Shown here in pieces: positions 1 to 10,200 of a DNA stretch of 34,176 bases (positions are counted from its first letter, which is position 1; each line of letters starts with the position of its first letter). The notes under the pieces were generated by a model. It was not told where the DNA came from, did not search any database, and saw only the letters and a program-made list of their open reading frames with translations. Made by a program: the position numbers and the translations under genes. Source of the DNA: Hoeflea sp. (GTDB lineage: Bacteria; Pseudomonadota; Alphaproteobacteria; Rhizobiales; Rhizobiaceae); contig NZ_JAUXOD010000013.1 in assembly GCF_030682515.1 (NCBI RefSeq), positions 1-34,176 on the forward strand, in the 5' to 3' direction.

Positions 1-2024
1 ATCTCGCCGTCATACTCGAAATCGACCCGGCGCTTGTCGAGAATTCTCACCGCCTCGCGCACCCGCTCCGAGCGCTCGCCGGTCGGGTGGCCAAAAGTGG
101 AGTAGGCCAGCATCGCCACCCGCGGCTCGTAGCCCAGCCGCCGCGCCATGCCGGCGGCCTCCTCGGCGATGTCGGCCAGTTCCTCGGAATTGGGCATGTC
201 GATCACCGCGGTGTCGGCCACGAACACCGTGCGGCCGCGGCACAGCGCCAGCGACACGCCGATGGTGCGGTGGCCGGGCCTCACATCGATGCAGCGGAGA
301 ATGTCCTCGAGCGCGGTGGAATAGTTGCGCGTGGTGCCCGTCACCATGGCGTCGGCGTCGCCCAGCGCCACCATGCAGGCGCCGAAATGGTTGCGGTCGG
401 TGTTGATCAGCCGCTGGCAGTCGCGGTGCAGGTAGCCCTTGCGCTGCAGCCTTGCATAGAGATAGTCGGTGTAGGCCTCGACGCGGCGCGAGACGCGGGC
501 ATTGACCAGTTCGATGCCGGGGCGATCAAGGTCGATGCCGGCAAGCTTGGCGGTTTCGCGCACCTGCTCCTCGCGTCCAAGCAGGCAGGCGGTGCCGAGC
601 CGCTGGTTCACATAGGAGACGGCGGCGCGCATCACCTGCTCCTCCTCGCCCTCGGCAAAGACGACGCGGCGCGGATGGCGGCGGACGCGCTCATAGAGCC
701 GCTGCAGGGTGGAGGCGATCGGATCGCGCCGGGCCGAGAGTTCCTGCGCATAGGCGTCCATGTTGAGGATCGGCTTCTGCGCCACGCCCGACGCCATCGC
801 CGCCTTGGCGACCGCGACCGGAATGGCCGAGATCAGCCGCGGATCGAACGGCACCGGGATGATGTATTGCGGGCCGAAGCGCGGCCGCACACCCTGGTAG
901 GCGGCCGCCACATCGTCGGGAACATCCTCGCGGGCGAGGGCTGCCAGCGCCTGCGCGGCGGCGATCTTCATCTCCTCGTTGATGGTGGAGGCGCGGACAT
1001 CGAGCGCGCCGCGGAAGATGTAGGGGAAGCCCAGGACGTTGTTGACCTGGTTGGGATAATCCGACCGCCCGGTGGCCATGATCGCGTCATTGCGGATGCG
1101 GGCGACCTCTTCCGGCGTGATCTCGGGGTCGGGATTGGCCATGGCGAAGATGATCGGTTTGGGCGCCATCGAGCGGATCATGGATTCGCTCAGCGAGCCC
1201 TTGACCGAGAGGCCGAGCACCACGTCGGCGCCGTCGATGGCGTCCGACAGCGACCGTGCCGGGGTCTCGATCGCGTGCGCCGATTTCCACTGGTTCATGC
1301 CCTCGGTGCGGCCCTTGAAGATCACGCCCTTGGTGTCGCACAGCGTGATGTTGGCGGGCGCGAAGCCCATCGCCTTCAAGAGCTCGATGCAGGCGATGGC
1401 GGCCGCGCCCGCGCCGTTGCAGACGAGCTTCGTGGTCTTCAAGTCGCGGCCGGTCAAATGCAGTGCGTTGATCAGGCCCGCCACCGCGATGATCGCCGTG
1501 CCGTGCTGGTCGTCATGGAACACCGGAATGTCCATGATTTCGCGCAGGCGCTGCTCGATGATGAAGCAGTCGGGCGCACGGATGTCCTCGAGATTGATGC
1601 CGCCGAAGCTCGGGCCCAGGAAGCGCACGCAATTGATGAATTCGTCGACATTCTCGGTGTCGACCTCGAGGTCGATGGAATCGACATCGGCGAAGCGCTT
1701 GAACAGCACCGCCTTGCCTTCCATCACCGGCTTGGAGGCAAGCGCGCCCAGATTGCCCAGGCCCAGAATGGCGGTGCCGTTGGAAATGACCGCCACCATG
1801 TTGCCCTTGGCGGTGTAGTCGAAGGCCCGCGACGGATCCTCGGCGATCGCCTTGACAGGAACCGCGACGCCCGGCGAATAGGCGAGCGACAGGTCGCGCT
1901 GGGTCGACATCGGCTTGGTCGGGTTGATCTCGAGCTTGCCGGGTCGGCCGCGGGCGTGGAAATCCAGCGCCTCCTGGTCGGTGACAGCGGAAAACGAACG
2001 ATCTGGCTTGTCGGTGTCTGGCAT
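1..2024 (-). CDS. maeB: NADP-dependent malic enzyme (partial, C-terminus cut by window edge)
   Basis: Oxidatively decarboxylates malate to pyruvate with NADP+, feeding acetyl-CoA and NADPH supply from C4 dicarboxylates in the cytoplasm. The protein starts MPDTDKPDRSFS and soon shows the malic-enzyme motif LAYSPGVA. The last part in the window belongs to the C-terminal phosphotransacetylase-like domain (LAYSTFGHPTGE) typical of the large MaeB/Tme form. About 674 codons are present; the family is usually near 760-775 residues, so roughly 90 are missing at the left edge. The ATG at 2022-2024 was chosen because the conserved N-terminus begins right after it. It is divergent from mutS across about 150 bp. 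In rhizobia the tme gene sits next to mutS, which supports the NADP form over the NAD form (Dme); cofactor choice is inferred. Confidence 0.93.
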   Translation of the reverse strand, partial: MPDTDKPDRSFSAVTDQEALDFHARGRPGKLEINPTKPMSTQRDLSLAYSPGVAVPVKAIAEDPSRAFDYTAKGNMVAVISNGTAILGLGNLGALASKPVMEGKAVLFKRFADVDSIDLEVDTENVDEFINCVRFLGPSFGGINLEDIRAPDCFIIEQRLREIMDIPVFHDDQHGTAIIAVAGLINALHLTGRDLKTTKLVCNGAGAAAIACIELLKAMGFAPANITLCDTKGVIFKGRTEGMNQWKSAHAIETPARSLSDAIDGADVVLGLSVKGSLSESMIRSMAPKPIIFAMANPDPEITPEEVARIRNDAIMATGRSDYPNQVNNVLGFPYIFRGALDVRASTINEEMKIAAAQALAALAREDVPDDVAAAYQGVRPRFGPQYIIPVPFDPRLISAIPVAVAKAAMASGVAQKPILNMDAYAQELSARRDPIASTLQRLYERVRRHPRRVVFAEGEEEQVMRAAVSYVNQRLGTACLLGREEQVRETAKLAGIDLDRPGIELVNARVSRRVEAYTDYLYARLQRKGYLHRDCQRLINTDRNHFGACMVALGDADAMVTGTTRNYSTALEDILRCIDVRPGHRTIGVSLALCRGRTVFVADTAVIDMPNSEELADIAEEAAGMARRLGYEPRVAMLAYSTFGHPTGERSERVREAVRILDKRRVDFEYDGE

Positions 2025-2175
2025 TGTTCCATCCCGTTGTGGGCGACCTTGTGTACGGCGCCTCAACCCTGTTGTCTTTGTCCTCTTCCCACCGTTAGGG
2101 TGGTTGGAACGGCCTGTAAAGCCGCCCCTCCACTGAAGCTTACATCGCAAACCACTGAAAACCCAAGACAGGCAT

Positions 2176-4932
2176 TTGCCCTTGAACGCCGAAAACCCGC
2201 TCCATCCCGCCACACTGACGACGGCCGAGCTCGCCACGGCCGAAAGCCGGGCGACGGCCACGCCGATGATGGAGCAGTTCATCGAGATCAAGGCCAACAA
2301 CCCGGATTCGCTGCTGTTCTACCGGATGGGCGATTACTACGAGCTGTTCTTCGAGGACGCGGTCGACGCGTCGCGCGCGCTCGGCATCACGCTGACCAAG
2401 CGCGGCCAGCACCTGGGCCAGGACATCCCGATGTGCGGCGTGCCGGTGCATGCGGCGGACGACTATCTGCAGAAGCTGATCTCGCTCGGATTCCGGGTGG
2501 CGGTCTGCGAGCAGACCGAGGATCCGGCGGAGGCCAGGAAGCGCGGCGCCAAGTCGGTGGTCCGGCGCGACGTCACGCGGCTGGTCACCCCCGGCACGCT
2601 CACCGAGGACCGGCTGCTCGATCCGTCGCGGTCGAACTTCCTGATGGCGCTGGCGCGCATCAAGGGCTCGGGCGAGGCACAGTTCGGGCTCGCCTGGATC
2701 GACATCTCCACCGGCGCCTTTCATGTCGCCGAGAGCCGGGCGGCGCGGCTTCTGGCCGATATCGCCCGGGTGGAGCCGAGCGAACTGATCCTGGCCGAGA
2801 ACGTGTTCCATGATCCGGAGATCCGGCCGCTGATCGACCAGATCGGCCGGGTGGCCTCGCCGCAGCCGGCGGTGCTGTTTGACAGCGCCACCGCAGAGGG
2901 CCGGATCTCGCGGTTCTTCGAGGTGGGCTCGCTCGACGGTTTCGGCAGTTTCTCGCGCGCGGAGCTGGCCGCCGCCGCCGCCGTCATCGCCTATGTCGAA
3001 AAGACCCAGATCTCCGAACGCCCGCCGCTGGGCAAGCCCGAGCGCGACAGCGACGGCGCGCGGATGTTCATCGATCCGGCGACGCGGGCCAATCTCGAGC
3101 TTGTCCGCACGCTGTCGGGCGAGCGGCAGGGCAGCCTGATCAAGGCCATCGACCGCACCGTGACCGGCGGCGGCGGGCGAAAGCTGGCCGAATGGCTGAT
3201 GGCGCCGCTCACCGATCCCGGCGCGATCAACGCAAGGCTCGACGGCGTCTCCTTTCTGATCGCAGAGCAGGCGCTCACCGACACGCTCAGGCGCGCGCTC
3301 AAGGGCGTGGCCGACATGCCGCGGGCGCTGTCGCGGCTGGCACTCAACCGCGGCGGCCCGCGCGATCTCGGCGCGATCCTGACCGGCGTGCGCGCCGCGG
3401 GCGACATTGCCAGGCTCTTTGCGGCGGGCGACCCGCCCGAGCACCTGGCGCGCGCCGTGACCGCGCTGCAGGTGCTTCCGGGCGAGATCGCGGCGCAGCT
3501 CGCGGCCACGCTCGATGACGAGCTGCCGCTGATGAAGCGCGACGGAGGTTTTGTCCGCGCCGGCCATTCGGCGGAACTCGACGAGCTCCGGGCGCTCCGC
3601 GACCAGTCGCGCCGGGTGATCGCCGGGCTGCAGCTCTCCTACGCCGAGGAGACCGGCGTGCGCTCGCTCAAGATCAAGCACAACAACATGCTGGGCTATT
3701 TCATCGAGGTCACCGCCCAGAACGCCGGGCCGCTGATCGAGGGCGACGCGGCGCGGGCGCGCTTCATCCACCGCCAGACCATGGCCAACGCCATGCGCTT
3801 CACCACGCTCGAACTGTCCGATCTCGAGACCCGTATCGCCAACGCGGCGGGCGAGGCGCTGGCGATCGAGCTCGCGGCCTTTGACGATCTTGTGCTGCTC
3901 TCCGTCTCCCATGCCGACGCCATCAAGGCGGCCGCCGACGCGCTGTCGGTGATCGACGTGACGGCCGCCCTTGCCGAACTTGCCCAGGAACAGGGCTATG
4001 CCAGGCCGCGGGTCGACGACAGCCTCGCCTTCGAGATCACGGCCGGTCGCCATCCGGTGGTCGAGCAGGCGCTCAGGCGCCAGGCGGCGCAGCCGTTCGT
4101 CGCCAATGATTGCGATCTGTCGCCGCCCGAGCGAAGTCCGGACGGCGGGGCGATCTGGCTGCTGACCGGTCCCAACATGGGCGGCAAGTCGACCTTTTTG
4201 AGACAGAACGCACTGATTGCGATCATGGCGCAGATGGGCTCCTTCGTGCCGGCGGGCTCGGCCCATATCGGCGCGGTCGACCGGCTGTTCTCCCGCGTCG
4301 GGGCGTCGGATGATCTGGCGCGCGGGCGCTCGACCTTCATGGTCGAGATGGTCGAGACGGCGGCGATCCTCAACCAGGCCGGCCCGCGCTCGCTGGTGAT
4401 CCTCGACGAGATCGGGCGCGGCACCGCGACCTTCGACGGGCTGTCGATCGCCTGGGCGGCGGTCGAGCATCTGCATGCCCAAAACCGCTGCCGCGGCCTG
4501 TTCGCCACCCATTTCCACGAGTTGACCGCGCTCTCGGACAAGCTACCGCGCCTCTTCAACGCCACCATGAAGGTCAAGGAATGGCAGGGCGACGTGGTGT
4601 TCCTGCACGAGGTCGGCCCGGGGGCGGCCGACCGCTCCTACGGCATCCAGGTGGCGCGACTGGCAGGCCTTCCAGAGGCGGTGGTGGCGCGGGCGCGCGA
4701 GGTGCTCACCCTGCTCGAATCGACCGAGCGGGAGAACCCGGCCAACCGGCTGATCGACGATCTGCCGCTGTTTGCCGTGTCTGTGAACCGGGAACCCGTG
4801 AAAACCGCCAAGGGGCCGTCCGCATCGGACACCTATCTCACCGAGCTCAACCCCGACGACATGACGCCGCGCGACGCGCTCGAGGCGCTCTACGAGCTCA
4901 AGCGGCGGCTCATCGAGCCCGGAAAGAGCTGA
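2176..4932 (+). CDS. mutS: DNA mismatch repair ATPase MutS
   Basis: Recognises mismatches and small loops and recruits MutL for repair. It has 918 residues, a full-length MutS. The N-terminal mismatch-binding domain carries [15 protein letters not shown], with the FYRxGDxYE mismatch-contact motif. The central lever and clamp follow, then the ATPase with Walker [10 protein letters not shown] (about residues 664-672), Walker [12 protein letters not shown] and a helical C-terminus. No ATG precedes the conserved N-terminus: TTG codons at 2176 and 2182 are the candidates, and the first ATG (2266, [12 protein letters not shown]) would remove the region seen in rhizobial homologues (TATPMMEQ). The start is therefore probably TTG and not firm. 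The gene is monocistronic-looking, followed by a possible hairpin terminator. Confidence 0.96.
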   Translation: MPLNAENPLHPATLTTAELATAESRATATPMMEQFIEIKANNPDSLLFYRMGDYYELFFEDAVDASRALGITLTKRGQHLGQDIPMCGVPVHAADDYLQKLISLGFRVAVCEQTEDPAEARKRGAKSVVRRDVTRLVTPGTLTEDRLLDPSRSNFLMALARIKGSGEAQFGLAWIDISTGAFHVAESRAARLLADIARVEPSELILAENVFHDPEIRPLIDQIGRVASPQPAVLFDSATAEGRISRFFEVGSLDGFGSFSRAELAAAAAVIAYVEKTQISERPPLGKPERDSDGARMFIDPATRANLELVRTLSGERQGSLIKAIDRTVTGGGGRKLAEWLMAPLTDPGAINARLDGVSFLIAEQALTDTLRRALKGVADMPRALSRLALNRGGPRDLGAILTGVRAAGDIARLFAAGDPPEHLARAVTALQVLPGEIAAQLAATLDDELPLMKRDGGFVRAGHSAELDELRALRDQSRRVIAGLQLSYAEETGVRSLKIKHNNMLGYFIEVTAQNAGPLIEGDAARARFIHRQTMANAMRFTTLELSDLETRIANAAGEALAIELAAFDDLVLLSVSHADAIKAAADALSVIDVTAALAELAQEQGYARPRVDDSLAFEITAGRHPVVEQALRRQAAQPFVANDCDLSPPERSPDGGAIWLLTGPNMGGKSTFLRQNALIAIMAQMGSFVPAGSAHIGAVDRLFSRVGASDDLARGRSTFMVEMVETAAILNQAGPRSLVILDEIGRGTATFDGLSIAWAAVEHLHAQNRCRGLFATHFHELTALSDKLPRLFNATMKVKEWQGDVVFLHEVGPGAADRSYGIQVARLAGLPEAVVARAREVLTLLESTERENPANRLIDDLPLFAVSVNREPVKTAKGPSASDTYLTELNPDDMTPRDALEALYELKRRLIEPGKS

Positions 4933-4948
4933 TGCATCACCACCCCCG

Positions 4949-4972
4949 GCTGCGGTCACGCACCGCCGCAGC
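4949..4972 (+). terminator. GC-rich hairpin after mutS, possible terminator
   Basis: Arms GCTGCGG (4949-4955) and CCGCAGC (4966-4972) form a perfect 7-bp stem 17 bp after the mutS stop. There is no T-run behind it, so it is at best a weak or Rho-assisted terminator. Confidence 0.3.
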
Positions 4973-5055
4973 GTCTCGGTTTCGGTCTTCCAATCCGGCG
5001 AGAAAACGGTATGAAAGCCGGAGACTCCCTAGTCGCCAAAAGGTGAACAAGTCCC

Positions 5056-6048
5056 ATGAGCAAGTTTGACGTCCTTTGCATCGGCAATGCCATTGTCGAC
5101 ATCATCGCCCGCTGCGACGAGTCCTTCCTCGTCGACAACGCCATCATCAAGGGTGCGATGAACCTGATCGATGCCGAGCGTGCGGAACTCCTGTATTCGC
5201 GGATGGGGCCGGCGATCGAGGCTTCGGGCGGCAGCGCCGGCAACACGGCCGCGGGGATCGCGAGCTTCGGCAGCCGCTCGGCCTATTTCGGCAAGGTCTC
5301 CGCCGACCAGCTGGGCCAGATCTACACCCATGACATTCGCGCCCAGGGCGTGCATTTCGACACCAGGCCGCTCGATGGCACGCCGCCCACGGCGCGCTCG
5401 ATGATCTTCGTCACCCCCGACGGCGAGCGCTCGATGAACACCTATCTCGGCGCCTGCGTCGAACTCGGCCCCGAGGACATCGAGGCCGATGTGGTGGCGG
5501 ATTCTAAAGTCACCTATTTCGAAGGCTATCTGTGGGACCCGCCGCGCGCCAAGGAGGCCATCCGGCTCGCCGCCGAGATCGGCCACAAGCACGGCCGGGA
5601 AATGTCGATGACGCTGTCCGATCCGTTCTGCGTCGGCCGCTACCGCGACGAGTTCCTCGAGCTGATGCGCTCGGGCACCATCGACATCGTCTTCGCCAAT
5701 TCCGACGAAGCGAAATCGCTCTACGAGACCGATGATTTCGAGGACGCGGCGCGGCAGCTTGGCCGGGATTGCCGGCTGGCGGTCATCACCCGCTCCGAAC
5801 TCGGGTCGCTGATCATCTCGGGCGGCGAGCGCATCGAAGTCGAGGCCACCCCGGTCGACGCGGTGGTCGACACCACCGGCGCGGGCGATCTCTACGCCGC
5901 GGGCTTCCTGCATGGCTACGCCCAGGGCAAGCCGCTCCATGTCTGCGGCAGGCTCGGCAGCCTTGCCGCGGGTCTGGTGATCCAGCAGATCGGCCCGCGG
6001 CCGCTGATGTCGCTCAAGGACGCCGCCCGCGGGGCGGGTCTCGCCTGA
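5056..6048 (+). CDS. Adenosine kinase / PfkB-family sugar kinase
   Basis: Predicted to phosphorylate adenosine or a related nucleoside/sugar with ATP. It is a 330-residue ribokinase-fold protein. The N-terminal PfkB signature region GGSAGNTAAGIASFG (about residues 57-71) and the C-terminal signature DTTGAGDLYAAGFLHG, with the catalytic Asp and anion-hole GAGD, are intact. The start MSKFDVLCIGNAIVD has a Shine-Dalgarno AAAGGTGA about 10 bp upstream. Alphaproteobacterial proteins of this type next to mutS are annotated as adenosine kinase; the exact substrate cannot be proven from sequence. It lies alone, 22 bp before the LysE gene, so the two may be co-transcribed. Confidence 0.87.
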   Translation: MSKFDVLCIGNAIVDIIARCDESFLVDNAIIKGAMNLIDAERAELLYSRMGPAIEASGGSAGNTAAGIASFGSRSAYFGKVSADQLGQIYTHDIRAQGVHFDTRPLDGTPPTARSMIFVTPDGERSMNTYLGACVELGPEDIEADVVADSKVTYFEGYLWDPPRAKEAIRLAAEIGHKHGREMSMTLSDPFCVGRYRDEFLELMRSGTIDIVFANSDEAKSLYETDDFEDAARQLGRDCRLAVITRSELGSLIISGGERIEVEATPVDAVVDTTGAGDLYAAGFLHGYAQGKPLHVCGRLGSLAAGLVIQQIGPRPLMSLKDAARGAGLA

Positions 6049-6069
6049 CACGGCTCGTCGGAGAGCGCC

Positions 6070-6702
6070 ATGCCGCCCATCGAGCTTCTGATTCCGTTTT
6101 TCATCACAACGGCGGTGTTTGCCTATATTCCCGGCCCGGCGATGCTCTACGCCACCGCCCAGACGATTGCGCGCGGCCGCAAGGCCGGGCTGATGGCGTC
6201 GCTCGGGATTCATCTGGGCTGCTACGCGCATGTGGCCGCAGCCGCGGCCGGACTGTCGATCCTGTTTCACGCCGTGCCGTGGCTCTACATGGCCGTGAAG
6301 CTCGCGGGCGCCGCCTATCTGGTGTGGCTCGGCGTGTCGCTGCTGCGCGGTGCGTCTGCGAAGGCGACCGTTGAGCCCGGCGTCCTGCCGAGATCGGGGC
6401 GGCGCGCCTTCATCGACAGCATGACGGTCGAAATCCTCAATCCGAAGACCGCCATCTTCTTCATGGCGTTCCTGCCGCAGTTCATCGATGCGTCGGCGAG
6501 CTTCCCGGTGTGGCTGCAGTTCGTGATCCTCGGGACTATCGTCAACCTGATGTTCTCGTCGGCCGACATCGTCTGCGTGCTGCTGGCGGGTGTGCTGATC
6601 GGGCGGCTCAGGCAATCCGGGTCGGCGCAACGGCTGATGCAGCGGCTCGGCGGCACGGTGCTTGTCGGCCTGGGCGCCAATCTGGCGCTGCAGCGGACGT
6701 AA
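6070..6702 (+). CDS. LysE/RhtB-family amino-acid exporter
   Basis: Inner-membrane exporter of amino acids or related metabolites. It has 210 residues with about six hydrophobic segments. The family signature near the N-terminus is present (IPGPAMLYATAQTIARGRKAGLM as YIPGPAMLYATAQT then RGRKAGL), as is the internal NPKTAIFFMAFLPQF motif. Length fits the family. The ATG at 6070 follows GGAGAGCGCC, a usable ribosome site. It converges with the TRIC-type gene, leaving about 30 bp between the stops. Substrate unknown. Confidence 0.88.
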   Translation: MPPIELLIPFFITTAVFAYIPGPAMLYATAQTIARGRKAGLMASLGIHLGCYAHVAAAAAGLSILFHAVPWLYMAVKLAGAAYLVWLGVSLLRGASAKATVEPGVLPRSGRRAFIDSMTVEILNPKTAIFFMAFLPQFIDASASFPVWLQFVILGTIVNLMFSSADIVCVLLAGVLIGRLRQSGSAQRLMQRLGGTVLVGLGANLALQRT

Positions 6703-6733
6703 GGCGTCATTTCCAGGTTCGGCGCCGGGACGC

Positions 6734-7369
6734 CTACATCATGTCTTCGGGCGGGCGCCCGGGACGCGGCTTGTAGGGCGAGAATGTCCAGCCGTAGCGG
6801 ATGGCGCCGCCGCGCACGGCGAATGCCAGGATGACGCCCGCGAGCGAGGCTGCGATCAGCGGTGCGCCGATCAGGCTTGCGGCAATGAAGCCGCCGGCGC
6901 CGGCGAGCGCCGCCGAGACATAGATTTCCGGACGCATCAGCACCGAGGGCTCGCCCGACAGAAGATCGCGCAATATGCCGCCGAGCGTCGCCGTCATCAT
7001 GCCGGTGACGAGCGCCACGACCGGCGAGCCGGACACCGCCAGGCCCTTGGCGGCCCCCATCACCGAATAGGCCGACAGGCCGATAGCGTCGAGCCAGAGC
7101 AGCAGGCGGTAGCGCGATTCGACCAGATGGGCGGTGAAGTAGACGATCACCGCCACGCCGGCGCAGACCAGAAGGTATTCGGGCCTTGTGACCCAGAACA
7201 CCGGCGTGGCGCCGAGCACGATGTCGCGGAAGGTGCCGCCGCCGATGCCGGTGACGGCGGCCAGGAAGATGAAGCCGATCATGTCGAGTTGCTTGCGCGA
7301 GGCGGCGAGCGCGCCGGTGGCGGCGAACACCGCGACACCGGCATAGTCAAGGATTTCGAGCAGGGTCAT
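6734..7369 (-). CDS. Trimeric intracellular cation channel (TRIC/UPF0126) family membrane protein
   Basis: A 211-residue membrane protein with two repeats of the UPF0126/YicG glycine-rich domain: GALAASRKQLDMIGF then GGGTFRDIVLG in the first half, and MGAAKGLAVSG then ATLGGILRDLLSGEPSVLM in the second. Bacterial members form trimeric potassium/monovalent cation channels, and some (YicG) affect glycine use; the role here is unknown. About seven membrane helices fit the hydrophobicity. The C-terminus FSPYKPRPGRPPEDMM is basic and cytosolic by inference. It converges with the LysE gene and lies downstream of grpE on the same strand with a 39-bp gap. Confidence 0.87.
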   Translation of the reverse strand: MTLLEILDYAGVAVFAATGALAASRKQLDMIGFIFLAAVTGIGGGTFRDIVLGATPVFWVTRPEYLLVCAGVAVIVYFTAHLVESRYRLLLWLDAIGLSAYSVMGAAKGLAVSGSPVVALVTGMMTATLGGILRDLLSGEPSVLMRPEIYVSAALAGAGGFIAASLIGAPLIAASLAGVILAFAVRGGAIRYGWTFSPYKPRPGRPPEDMM

Positions 7370-7408
7370 GCGTCACCTCTCCCGCCCGCGGATCCCGCGG
7401 CGTTGACC

Positions 7409-8035
7409 TCAGGCGTCTTTTTCGGCCTGGGGGCTGGGGCCGGGCTCAGGCGTGACGGCGATATCCTTCGGGCCGCCCTTGGCGACGCCCACCATGGCGG
7501 GCCTGAGCATGCGGTCACCGATCACGTAGCCCGGCTGCACCACGTCCACCACCGTGTTGTTGGGCACGTTGGCGTTCGGCACCTCGTACATGGCCTGGTG
7601 GAAGTTCGGATCGAACTTCTGGCCCATCGGCTCGAGCTTGCGCACGCCGTGGCGTTCGAGCGCGGTCGCCATCGCCCGTTCGGTGAGCTCGACGCCCTCG
7701 ATCAGGGTCTTGAGGCCGTTGTCGGTCGCGTCATCGGCCTGTTCGGGGACGGCCGCCAGCGCGCGCTGGAGATTGTCGGAGACCTGCAGCATGTCGCGGG
7801 CGAAGCCGGAAATGGCGTAGCTCTTGGCGTCGCTGATCTCGCGCGCGGTGCGGCGGCGCAGGTTTTCCATGTCGGCCGCCATCCGAAGGCGCTGGTCCTT
7901 GAGTTGCTCGATGTCGGCGGCAAGTGCTGCCATCGGGTCGTCGTCGGCCTGCATGGGAGTGACGGTCTCGCCCTCCTTCTGTGCGGCGTCGGCCTGTGGC
8001 TTGGTGTTGTCGCGGCCCTGGCTTTCATCGCTCAT
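7409..8035 (-). CDS. grpE: Nucleotide exchange factor GrpE
   Basis: Releases ADP from DnaK during the chaperone cycle. It is a 208-residue protein with an acidic/polar N-terminus, a long helical coiled-coil region ([30 protein letters not shown], split here) and the GrpE beta domain signature ([20 protein letters not shown], then [10 protein letters not shown]). The start MSDESQGRD is chosen over an upstream TTG because AGGACA lies just before it and the extra N-terminal residues look unrelated. It is downstream of hrcA on the same strand with a 114-bp gap, the usual alphaproteobacterial arrangement. Confidence 0.95.
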   Translation of the reverse strand: MSDESQGRDNTKPQADAAQKEGETVTPMQADDDPMAALAADIEQLKDQRLRMAADMENLRRRTAREISDAKSYAISGFARDMLQVSDNLQRALAAVPEQADDATDNGLKTLIEGVELTERAMATALERHGVRKLEPMGQKFDPNFHQAMYEVPNANVPNNTVVDVVQPGYVIGDRMLRPAMVGVAKGGPKDIAVTPEPGPSPQAEKDA

Positions 8036-8149
8036 AATGTGCTTGTCCTGACTTTTTCCGATTGAAATCTTGGGGAGTTGCCCCGCATATCGACGTTCGG
8101 GAGGCAAAAATCAAGGGCCGAACTCAATCGCGGGGCGGATCGGGCGGCG

Positions 8150-9235
8150 CTATTTGCGCACCAGGCGGGAGACGAGCTGCGCGGTGTAATCGACCATGGG
8201 CACGATCCGCGCGTAGTTGAGGCGGGTCGGGCCGATGATGCCCACGGCGCCCACGACCCGGTCCTCGCTGTCGCGCCAGGGGGCGACGATCAGCGACGAC
8301 CCCGACAGCGAGAACAGCTTGTTCTCCGAGCCGATGAAGATGCGCACGCCCGAGCCTTCCTCGGCCAGCGTCATCAGTTCGATCAGGCTTTCCTTGCGTT
8401 CGAGCTCGTCGAACAGCAACTTGAGCCGCTCGAGCTCCTCGCCCGCCGACAGGCCTTCGAGCAGGTTGCCGCGGCCGCGCACGATCAGCCTTGCGGCACT
8501 CGCGCCTTCGCGCGCACCCGCCCAGACGGCCAGGCCCCGCTCGACCAGATCGCGCGACAGCACATCGAGTTCCGATCGCACCTCGTCGGTGATGCGCTGC
8601 AGCTCACTGCGCACCTCGCTCAATGTGCGTCCGGCCAGATGGGCGTTGAGAAAATTGGATGCCTCGGTCAACTGGCCCGCAGTCACGCCGTCGGGCAGTT
8701 CCATCACCCGGTTCTCGACCTGGTCGTTGCCGCCGACCAGCACCACCAGCGCCCGCCTGGGATCGAGCCTTATGAACTCGATGTGGCGGATGACGGTGTC
8801 CTGCTTGGCGGCGATCACCAGGCCCGCGCCGCGGGTCATGCCCGAGAGCATCTGGCTCGCCTCGGTCAGAAGTGTCTCCACCGGCCGGCCCGGATCCTGC
8901 GCGTGGACCTGGCGTTCGATGGTGGCGCGCATGTCGGGCTGCAGGTCGCCCACCTGCATGAAGGCGTCGACGAAGAAGCGCAGGCCCTTCTGCGTGGGCA
9001 GGCGGCCGGCGCTGACATGCGGCGCGTAAATGAGGCCCAGATCTTCCAGATCGATCATCACGTTGCGGATCGAGGCGGGCGACAGCGACATCGGCAGCAT
9101 GCGCGACAGGCTGCGCGAGCCGAGCGGATCGCCCGATTCCATGTAGCTTTCCACAAGCGCGCGGAAGATCTCCTGCGAGCGCTCATCAAGCGCTCCGACA
9201 AGATCCGCCGGGATGGAGGGCGTGTTCATGGTCAT
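8150..9235 (-). CDS. hrcA: Heat-inducible transcription repressor HrcA
   Basis: Represses groESL-type operons by binding CIRCE elements, with GroEL as cofactor. It has an N-terminal winged helix (SGDPLGSRSLSRMLPMSLSP), the conserved IRNVMIDLEDLGLIYAPHVSAGRLPT stretch (IRNVM, then PHVSAGRLPT) and a GAF-like core ending in MVDYTAQLVSRLV. The reading frame is open to 9265, but GAGGAC precedes the ATG at 9233-9235 (MTMNTPSIPADL), so that start is preferred. I saw no clear CIRCE inverted repeat in the hrcA-rph intergenic region, so hrcA itself may not be autoregulated by CIRCE. Divergent from rph. Confidence 0.95.
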   Translation of the reverse strand: MTMNTPSIPADLVGALDERSQEIFRALVESYMESGDPLGSRSLSRMLPMSLSPASIRNVMIDLEDLGLIYAPHVSAGRLPTQKGLRFFVDAFMQVGDLQPDMRATIERQVHAQDPGRPVETLLTEASQMLSGMTRGAGLVIAAKQDTVIRHIEFIRLDPRRALVVLVGGNDQVENRVMELPDGVTAGQLTEASNFLNAHLAGRTLSEVRSELQRITDEVRSELDVLSRDLVERGLAVWAGAREGASAARLIVRGRGNLLEGLSAGEELERLKLLFDELERKESLIELMTLAEEGSGVRIFIGSENKLFSLSGSSLIVAPWRDSEDRVVGAVGIIGPTRLNYARIVPMVDYTAQLVSRLVRK

Positions 9236-9468
9236 CGACAGTGTCCTCAAGGGCTCCGCTGGCAAGGGCCTTGGACGGGAACATCGGACCCCTTACCCGG
9301 CGAATATAGGGTTTTGCGGCGCAGCGCGGAAGGGGCAATGCGCAGAGGCGCGATTGCGCCCCGGCAGACAGGCCCGGACCCGCGGAGCCGGGGGCCAGCG
9401 CTTTTCCTTTGCATCCTGCAGGCGGCGCCGATAGAAGGCCGGCAACACGGATCATCAGGAGAGACACA

Positions 9469-10194
9469 ATGCGTCCATCGGGCCGGAAAACAGACAAGAT
9501 GCGGGCGGTAAGCTTCGAGCGCAACGTGTCCAAGCATGCCGAGGGATCCTGCCTGGTCAAGTTCGGCGACACCCATGTGCTGTGCACGGCGAGCCTCGAG
9601 GAGCGGGTCCCGCCATGGCTGCGCAACGGCGGCAAGGGCTGGGTGACGGCGGAATACGGCATGCTGCCGCGCTCGACCGGCGACCGCATGCGCCGCGAGG
9701 CGACGGCCGGCAAGCAGGGTGGCCGGACGCTCGAGATCCAGCGGCTGATCGGCCGCTCGCTGCGCGCCGTGGTCGATCTCGAAGCGCTTGGCGAGCGCCA
9801 GATCACGGTGGACTGCGACGTCATCCAGGCCGATGGCGGCACGCGCACCGCGGCCATCACCGGCGCCTGGATCGCGCTTTATGACTGCCTGAAATGGATG
9901 GAGGCGCGCTCGATGATCAAGACCGACCGCGTGCTCAAGGATCACGTCGCCGCAGTCTCCTGCGGCATCTTCGCGTCGCAGCCGGTCATCGATCTTGATT
10001 ATCTCGAGGATTCGGCCGCCGAGACCGACGCCAATTTCGTCATGACCGGATCGGGTGGCATCGTCGAGATCCAGGGCACCGCGGAAGGCGCGCCGTTCTC
10101 GGAAGCGCAGCTCTTAGAACTGATGGCGCTGGCCAAGGCCGGGATCGCCGATCTCGTGGCCCTGCAGAAGGAGACGGTCGCAGGACCGCTGTAA
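9469..10194 (+). CDS. rph: Ribonuclease PH
   Basis: Phosphorolytic 3'-5' exoribonuclease that trims tRNA precursors. It is 241 residues long with the expected RNase PH order: [17 protein letters not shown] at the start, [14 protein letters not shown], the arginine-rich [19 protein letters not shown], then [15 protein letters not shown] and [19 protein letters not shown]. The start ATG has a strong AGGAGAG 7 bp upstream; an open frame reaches further upstream but lacks family similarity. It is followed after 6 bp by rdgB, forming the operon rph-rdgB-hemW, divergent from hrcA. Confidence 0.96.
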   Translation: MRPSGRKTDKMRAVSFERNVSKHAEGSCLVKFGDTHVLCTASLEERVPPWLRNGGKGWVTAEYGMLPRSTGDRMRREATAGKQGGRTLEIQRLIGRSLRAVVDLEALGERQITVDCDVIQADGGTRTAAITGAWIALYDCLKWMEARSMIKTDRVLKDHVAAVSCGIFASQPVIDLDYLEDSAAETDANFVMTGSGGIVEIQGTAEGAPFSEAQLLELMALAKAGIADLVALQKETVAGPL

Positions 10195-10200
10195 CAGAAG

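Noticed and set aside
87-2813. Long plus-strand frame of 908 codons
   Set aside because: Antisense shadow of malic enzyme and out-of-frame mutS in GC-rich DNA; Arg/His/Gly-rich translation without domains.
2140-4518. Long minus-strand frame of 792 codons
   Set aside because: Antisense shadow of mutS, which is unmistakable on the plus strand.
9236-9468. CIRCE element for HrcA
   Set aside because: No TTAGCACTC-type inverted repeat found between hrcA and rph on either strand.
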